Position numbers and translations under genes: made by a program
Shown here: one piece after another, positions 60,623 through 64,000 of the stretch
How positions within the stretch are numbered: position 1 is the first letter of the stretch
Layout of the letters: every line of letters starts with the position of its first letter
From: Micromonospora sp. RP3T
GTDB lineage: Bacteria > Actinomycetota > Actinomycetes > Mycobacteriales > Micromonosporaceae
Length of the DNA stretch: 64,000 nt
Direction: 5' to 3'
Assembly (NCBI RefSeq): GCF_003027925.1
Contig: NZ_PYPS01000005.1
Span: 184,577-248,576 of the forward strand
The notes under the pieces: generated by a model
The model's database searches: none
The model's input: the letters and a program-made list of their open reading frames with translations, nothing else
Told to the model about the DNA's origin: nothing

Positions 60623-61384
60623 TCAGGTCAGCGCCCGCCACAGCAGGTAGAGGCCGATCGCGGTGCCGAACAGCACGATGACCGTCTTCAGCACCACCGC
60701 CGGGAGCCGGCGGGCCAGCCGGGCGCCCGCGTACCCCCCGGCGATGGTGGCCGGCGCCACCACCGCGACGGCCACCCACTGCACCGGGCCGAACAACGCG
60801 AAAATCACCAGCGTGGTCAGCCCCACCATGGCCGAGAGAAGGTTCTTCACCGCCGTCACCCGGGCCAGCGTGGCGTCCAGCACCAGGGCCAGCCCGGCCA
60901 CCAGCATCACCCCGAGCGCCGCACCGAAGTAGCCGCCGTACACCGTGCCGACCAGGACCATGGTCTGCACGGTGACGGTACGGCGGCGCGGGCTCAACCG
61001 CGACGGATGGCCCACCAGCCGGCGCAGCGGATCCTGGAACGCGAGGATCGCGGTCGCGCCGAGCACCAGGAACGGCACCACCACCTCGAACGCGCGCGCC
61101 GGCGTGGCCAGCAGCAGTACACAGCCCAACGCCGTGCCGACCGCCACGGTGGGCAGCAACGACCACAACGCCCGACCTCGCGGCAGATCCGCCCGGCTGC
61201 CCACCACGCTCGCCACGTACCCCGGGAAGACCGCCACCGAGTTCGACACGTTGGCCGCCACCGGAGGCAGCCCGGTCGCGATCAGTGCCGGGAACGTGAT
61301 CAGCGAGCCGCCGCCGGCGACCGCGTTCACCGTGCCCGCGGCCAGACCGGCGACAAGCAGCAGCGCGACGTCGGAGAGGTCCAT
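60623..61384 (-). CDS. TSUP (TauE/SafE) family permease
   Basis: The 253-residue protein has about eight membrane segments in two similar halves: AGLAAGTVNAVAGGGSLITFPALI and VYGGYFGAALGVMLVAGL. TSUP carriers move sulfite, sulfonates or small organic acids; the substrate is not clear here. TAGCCT lies 8 nt before ATG 61384. It diverges from the serine hydrolase gene. Confidence 0.87.
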   Translation of the reverse strand: MDLSDVALLLVAGLAAGTVNAVAGGGSLITFPALIATGLPPVAANVSNSVAVFPGYVASVVGSRADLPRGRALWSLLPTVAVGTALGCVLLLATPARAFEVVVPFLVLGATAILAFQDPLRRLVGHPSRLSPRRRTVTVQTMVLVGTVYGGYFGAALGVMLVAGLALVLDATLARVTAVKNLLSAMVGLTTLVIFALFGPVQWVAVAVVAPATIAGGYAGARLARRLPAVVLKTVIVLFGTAIGLYLLWRALT

Positions 61385-61497
61385 GATCCCCGAGGCTAGT
61401 ACGGCCGGGTCCGGCTGTCCGGGTACGAGTCGCGGGGACCACTGTGCGGCCCGGATTCCGGTATAACCAGGCGTGCCGGGGGCACGGGGAGGCATCG

Positions 61498-62472
61498 ATG
61501 CGGGACAGACTGGACCACGCGCTGCGCGCCGGCCAACTCGACGGCCTGCACGCCGTCGTGGCGGTGCGCGGCGACGAGATCGTGTTGGCACACCACGGCG
61601 TCGGCGAGGACTTCACCTGGGGGCGTTCGCTGGGCGTCGTGGAGTTCGGGCCCGGGACGCTGCACGACATCCGCTCGGTCACCAAGAGCGTGACCGCGCT
61701 GCTGTACGGCATCGCGCTGGGCAACGGGCTGGTCCCGGCGCCGACCGAGCCGCTGCTGCCGCACTTCCCGCGCTATCCCGACCTGGCGGCCGATCCCGCG
61801 CGTGCCCAGCTCACCGTCGAGCACGCGCTGACAATGTCGCTCGGGCTGGAATGGCGCGAGGACCTGCCGTACGACAGCCCCGCCAACGCCGAGATCGCGA
61901 TGGAGCTGGCCCCGGACCGGTACCGCTACATCCTGGAACGGCCCGTCGTCGAGCCGCCCGGCACCCGATGGGCATACTGCGGTGGCGCCACCGCCCTGCT
62001 CGGCCGGCTGATCGCCGACGGCACCGGCCAGCCCCTGCCGGAATACGCGCAGGCGACGCTGTTCGGCCCGCTGGGTATCGACCGGCACGAGTGGCTGGCC
62101 GGCCCGGACGGAGTGGCCTCCGCCGCGTCCGGGCTGCGACTCACACCCCGCGACCTGGCCCGGTTGGGCGAGCTGCTGCTGCGCGAGGGAGTGTGGCACG
62201 GCCGCCCGCTCGTCCCGGCCGACTGGCTCCGCACGATGCTCCAGCCGCGTCTGGAGACCGAATGGGGCGCGCGGTACGGCTACCACTGGTACCTCGACTC
62301 CGTCGCGGGTCACGAGCTGGTGGCGGCGATGGGCAACGGCGGTCAGCGCCTCTACGTCCTGCCCGACCTGGACCTCAGCGTGGCCGTCACCGCCGGCAAC
62401 TACGACGACCCCGAGCAGTGGCGGACCCCGCTCGCACTGCTGGAACAGGTCATCCTCGCCGAGGGCGGGTGA
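61498..62472 (+). CDS. Serine hydrolase of the beta-lactamase/esterase EstB fold
   Basis: The 324-residue protein has the penicillin-binding fold with Ser60-x-x-Lys63 in RSVTKS and a Tyr motif WAYCGGAT near residue 160; a GNGGQRLYV segment stands where the third motif lies. It is soluble with no signal peptide, so is more likely an esterase or peptidase than a resistance enzyme. GGGAGG lies 6 nt before ATG 61498. The RNase P RNA gene follows. Confidence 0.87.
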   Translation: MRDRLDHALRAGQLDGLHAVVAVRGDEIVLAHHGVGEDFTWGRSLGVVEFGPGTLHDIRSVTKSVTALLYGIALGNGLVPAPTEPLLPHFPRYPDLAADPARAQLTVEHALTMSLGLEWREDLPYDSPANAEIAMELAPDRYRYILERPVVEPPGTRWAYCGGATALLGRLIADGTGQPLPEYAQATLFGPLGIDRHEWLAGPDGVASAASGLRLTPRDLARLGELLLREGVWHGRPLVPADWLRTMLQPRLETEWGARYGYHWYLDSVAGHELVAAMGNGGQRLYVLPDLDLSVAVTAGNYDDPEQWRTPLALLEQVILAEGG

Positions 62473-62519
62473 GGCACCGCAACGCGTCGGGGCGGAAATG
62501 GGCGCGGCGGGCACGTCGT

Positions 62520-62525
62520 TAGGAT
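62520..62525 (+). promoter_or_regulatory. -10 box of the RNase P RNA gene
   Basis: TAGGAT at 62520-62525 lies 7 nt before the first paired base of the RNA, placing the transcript start near 62533. Confidence 0.5.
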
Positions 62526-62532
62526 GGGGGCG

Positions 62533-62951
<419 letters not shown>

Positions 62952-62954
62952 CCC

Positions 62955-62990
62955 ACCAGCTCAGAGACCTGATCAAGGCTCTGAGCTGGT
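62955..62990 (+). terminator. Hairpin after rnpB
   Basis: ACCAGCTCAGAG pairs exactly with CTCTGAGCTGGT (12 bp, 12-nt loop) 4 nt after the RNA's P1 stem. It is followed by TCTATG, so only weakly T-rich. Confidence 0.6.
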
Positions 62991-63142
62991 TCTATGTCCG
63001 GGCGTCGATGGTCGTCGTTGGTCAACTTTGGCCGGCGTTTGACGCCCTGACGACGCCCTGACGCCCTGGAGACGCCCCGAGCGCCGACTCAGTAAGCCTC
63101 GTACTGCGGGCAACGCGCGGGAGCGATCTGCCATGGGCGCCG

Positions 63143-63532
63143 CTACAACTCGCGCCACTCTCCCGCCCGACGAGGATCACCCGTGCGGACGAACTCCTCG
63201 ACAACCTGCCAGGCGCGGTCGAGGTTGAGAACGAAGTCCGCGGTGAAGTCGACCAGGTCGTCCAGCACCACCACTGCCGCATCTGTGTCCGCCGGCTCAT
63301 CGGCGGCCAGGAGGGACATGGCGTCCTCGTTCGTCACCAGATGGACGACCGCCGCAGAACCCGCAAACCCGAGCGTCAGCACGGGAAACACGGCGGTGCC
63401 CCTTACTTCGAGGTACCCGCGCCCCTGAGCACGCAGCTCGTCGAACCGCTCGGTGAGGCCGGCGAAGTCTGACCGCTCCACCGGAGCGAACTTTCCTGAC
63501 GTCGGAGACGTGGCGCTCCACCAGACGGTCAC
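63143..63532 (-). CDS. Imm1-like immunity protein
   Basis: The 129-residue protein resembles Imm1-family immunity proteins of polymorphic toxin systems: a beta-rich middle (VRGTAVFPVLTLGFAGSAAVVHLV) and a helix ending EEFVRTGDPRRAGEWREL, close to the family's W-containing C-terminal segment. Imm1 proteins usually neutralise a toxin, often a deaminase, encoded directly upstream. GTG 63532 overlaps by 4 nt (GTGA) the end of an upstream frame that ends VVVEEVAG, but that frame looks like only a remnant. The family call rests on pattern alone. Confidence 0.6.
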   Translation of the reverse strand: MTVWWSATSPTSGKFAPVERSDFAGLTERFDELRAQGRGYLEVRGTAVFPVLTLGFAGSAAVVHLVTNEDAMSLLAADEPADTDAAVVVLDDLVDFTADFVLNLDRAWQVVEEFVRTGDPRRAGEWREL

Positions 63533-63594
63533 CCGGCAACCTCCTCGACGACCACGAGCTTACGGCTGCGGAACGCGATCGGTGACCCGGTGAT
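63529..63594 (-). pseudogene. Possible 3' end of a toxin gene, remainder lost
   Basis: The last 21 codons of a minus-strand frame (ITGSPIAFRSRKLVVVEEVAG then TGA) have normal codon use and overlap the immunity gene start. Upstream codons of the same frame are rich in Arg, Pro and Gly and look non-coding. This is what a truncated toxin C terminus would leave. Confidence 0.3.
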
Positions 63595-64000
63595 CCGGTG
63601 GCAAGCCAGTCCCGGGGTTGGACTGGCGCGCCAGGCGGAAGCCCCGGCCAACCGCGCGGAGTGGCCACGCAGGCTTCCGTCACGGCCTGGCTTGGAGCTG
63701 GTTCCTACTCCAGGTTGGGGGCGGCCTCCCGGCGGCTGTCGGTGGCTCACCGTCCCGGCGCCGTAGGCGGCCGGGGCGGCTTGCCGCCGGCCGGGCTTGC
63801 CGCCCCGCACCGCGCGGAGCGCGGTGCCTTGATCCAGAACAGAGGAAATCGGCAATAGTATGGATAAGCTGTGTGTCCTCCGTCGGCTGATGTGCGACAC
63901 GCGTCCGCCAGGTGATCTGCGACAGTGGTCCGTTTCGGCACTCTGAGCCCGACGTCTCCGCGGGGCGTCGGGACTCGGGGAGGCCGGGATTGGCGCTGGT
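63595..64000. other. Non-coding, repeat-rich stretch at the window end
   Basis: About 400 bases with no supported gene. It has several short inverted repeats, including a GCACCGCGCGG/CGCGGTGC hairpin near 63815, and two near-direct repeats (TGTCGCACATCAGC and TGTCGCAGATCACC on the minus strand at 63886-63899 and 63911-63924). The AT-richer bases at 63835-63880 look different from the rest. Confidence 0.45.
63886..63924 (-). mobile_element. Possible insertion-sequence end
   Basis: Two copies of TGTCGCA(G/C)ATCA(C/G)C are spaced 25 bp apart. Paired TGTCGCA-ATCA repeats are found at the ends of some actinobacterial integrase-type insertion sequences. The transposase would lie past the window edge, so this is tentative. 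Confidence 0.3.

Noticed and set aside
61498..62472. Beta-lactamase resistance gene
   Set aside because: No signal peptide for export and the third active-site motif is unlike true beta-lactamases; an esterase or peptidase is more likely.

Overview
The window is about 64 kb of very GC-rich DNA with near-total G/C at third codon positions, many GTG starts and single-domain actinobacterial families (DUF3145, DUF3052, DUF3040, DUF3311, a PucR-type fatty-acid regulator, an RNase H/phosphatase fusion). This points to an actinomycete, most likely Micromonosporaceae (Micromonospora or a close relative). No plasmid, phage or rRNA operon is visible. The gene set fabD-acpP-KAS, aceE, DUF3052-ahpE and Nif3/zinc-ribbon/RNase H-CobC also clusters in other actinobacteria, so most of the window is conserved chromosomal backbone with accessory genes placed between.

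Layout. 1-3.8 kb: carbonic anhydrase, small conserved proteins and a GH3 lipoprotein. 3.9-8.9 kb: type II fatty-acid synthase operon on the minus strand (fasR, fabD, fabH, acpP, fabF). 9-16.7 kb: oxidoreductase, two secreted/anchored proteins, gltX, and a GH1 beta-glucosidase translationally coupled to an MFS permease. 16.9-27.4 kb: aceE, YjbQ, AraC and MFS/MarR drug-export genes, a fused alpha/beta 2-oxoacid dehydrogenase E1, DUF3052, ahpE and tRNA-Val. 27.4-39.2 kb: mixed metabolic and regulatory genes (Nudix, GH15, thioredoxin-reductase-like enzyme, ROK, phosphotransferase, RibD-like reductase, pyruvyl transferase, DinB, PfkB kinase). 39.3-43.6 kb: a SWI2/SNF2 helicase coupled to a SWIM-domain partner. 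44.4-50.8 kb: five coupled genes (DUF1800, DUF1501, ferric-reductase-like flavocytochrome, FMN-binding protein, ApbE) that look like an extracytoplasmic electron-transfer module. 51-57 kb: primase-like protein, XRE/TPR regulator with a flavoprotein, and the Nif3/zinc-ribbon/RNase H-CobC operon. 57-62.5 kb: DUF3311/SSS transporter, MarR/MFS pair, TSUP permease and a serine hydrolase. 62.5-63 kb: RNase P RNA. 63.1-64 kb: an Imm1-like immunity gene beside an apparent toxin remnant and a possible mobile-element end.

The most distinctive non-gene signal is a set of dispersed palindromic elements. Seven copies of a roughly 50-bp GGGGCCC element, three copies of a CTCTTTCC hairpin, two copies of a CAAGATC-ended hairpin and two copies of a 34-bp GTCATA-core palindrome were found by eye. 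Most lie between genes, often at convergent 3' ends. One GGGGCCC copy lies in frame inside the SNF2 helicase gene and one CAAGATC-type copy lies in frame inside the E1 gene. Two other genes take their stop codons from the end of a GGGGCCC element. A second pattern is that many genes have a TANNNT-like hexamer 6-8 nt before the start codon, as expected of leaderless transcripts. All coordinates and comparisons are from reading the sequence; no database search was run.
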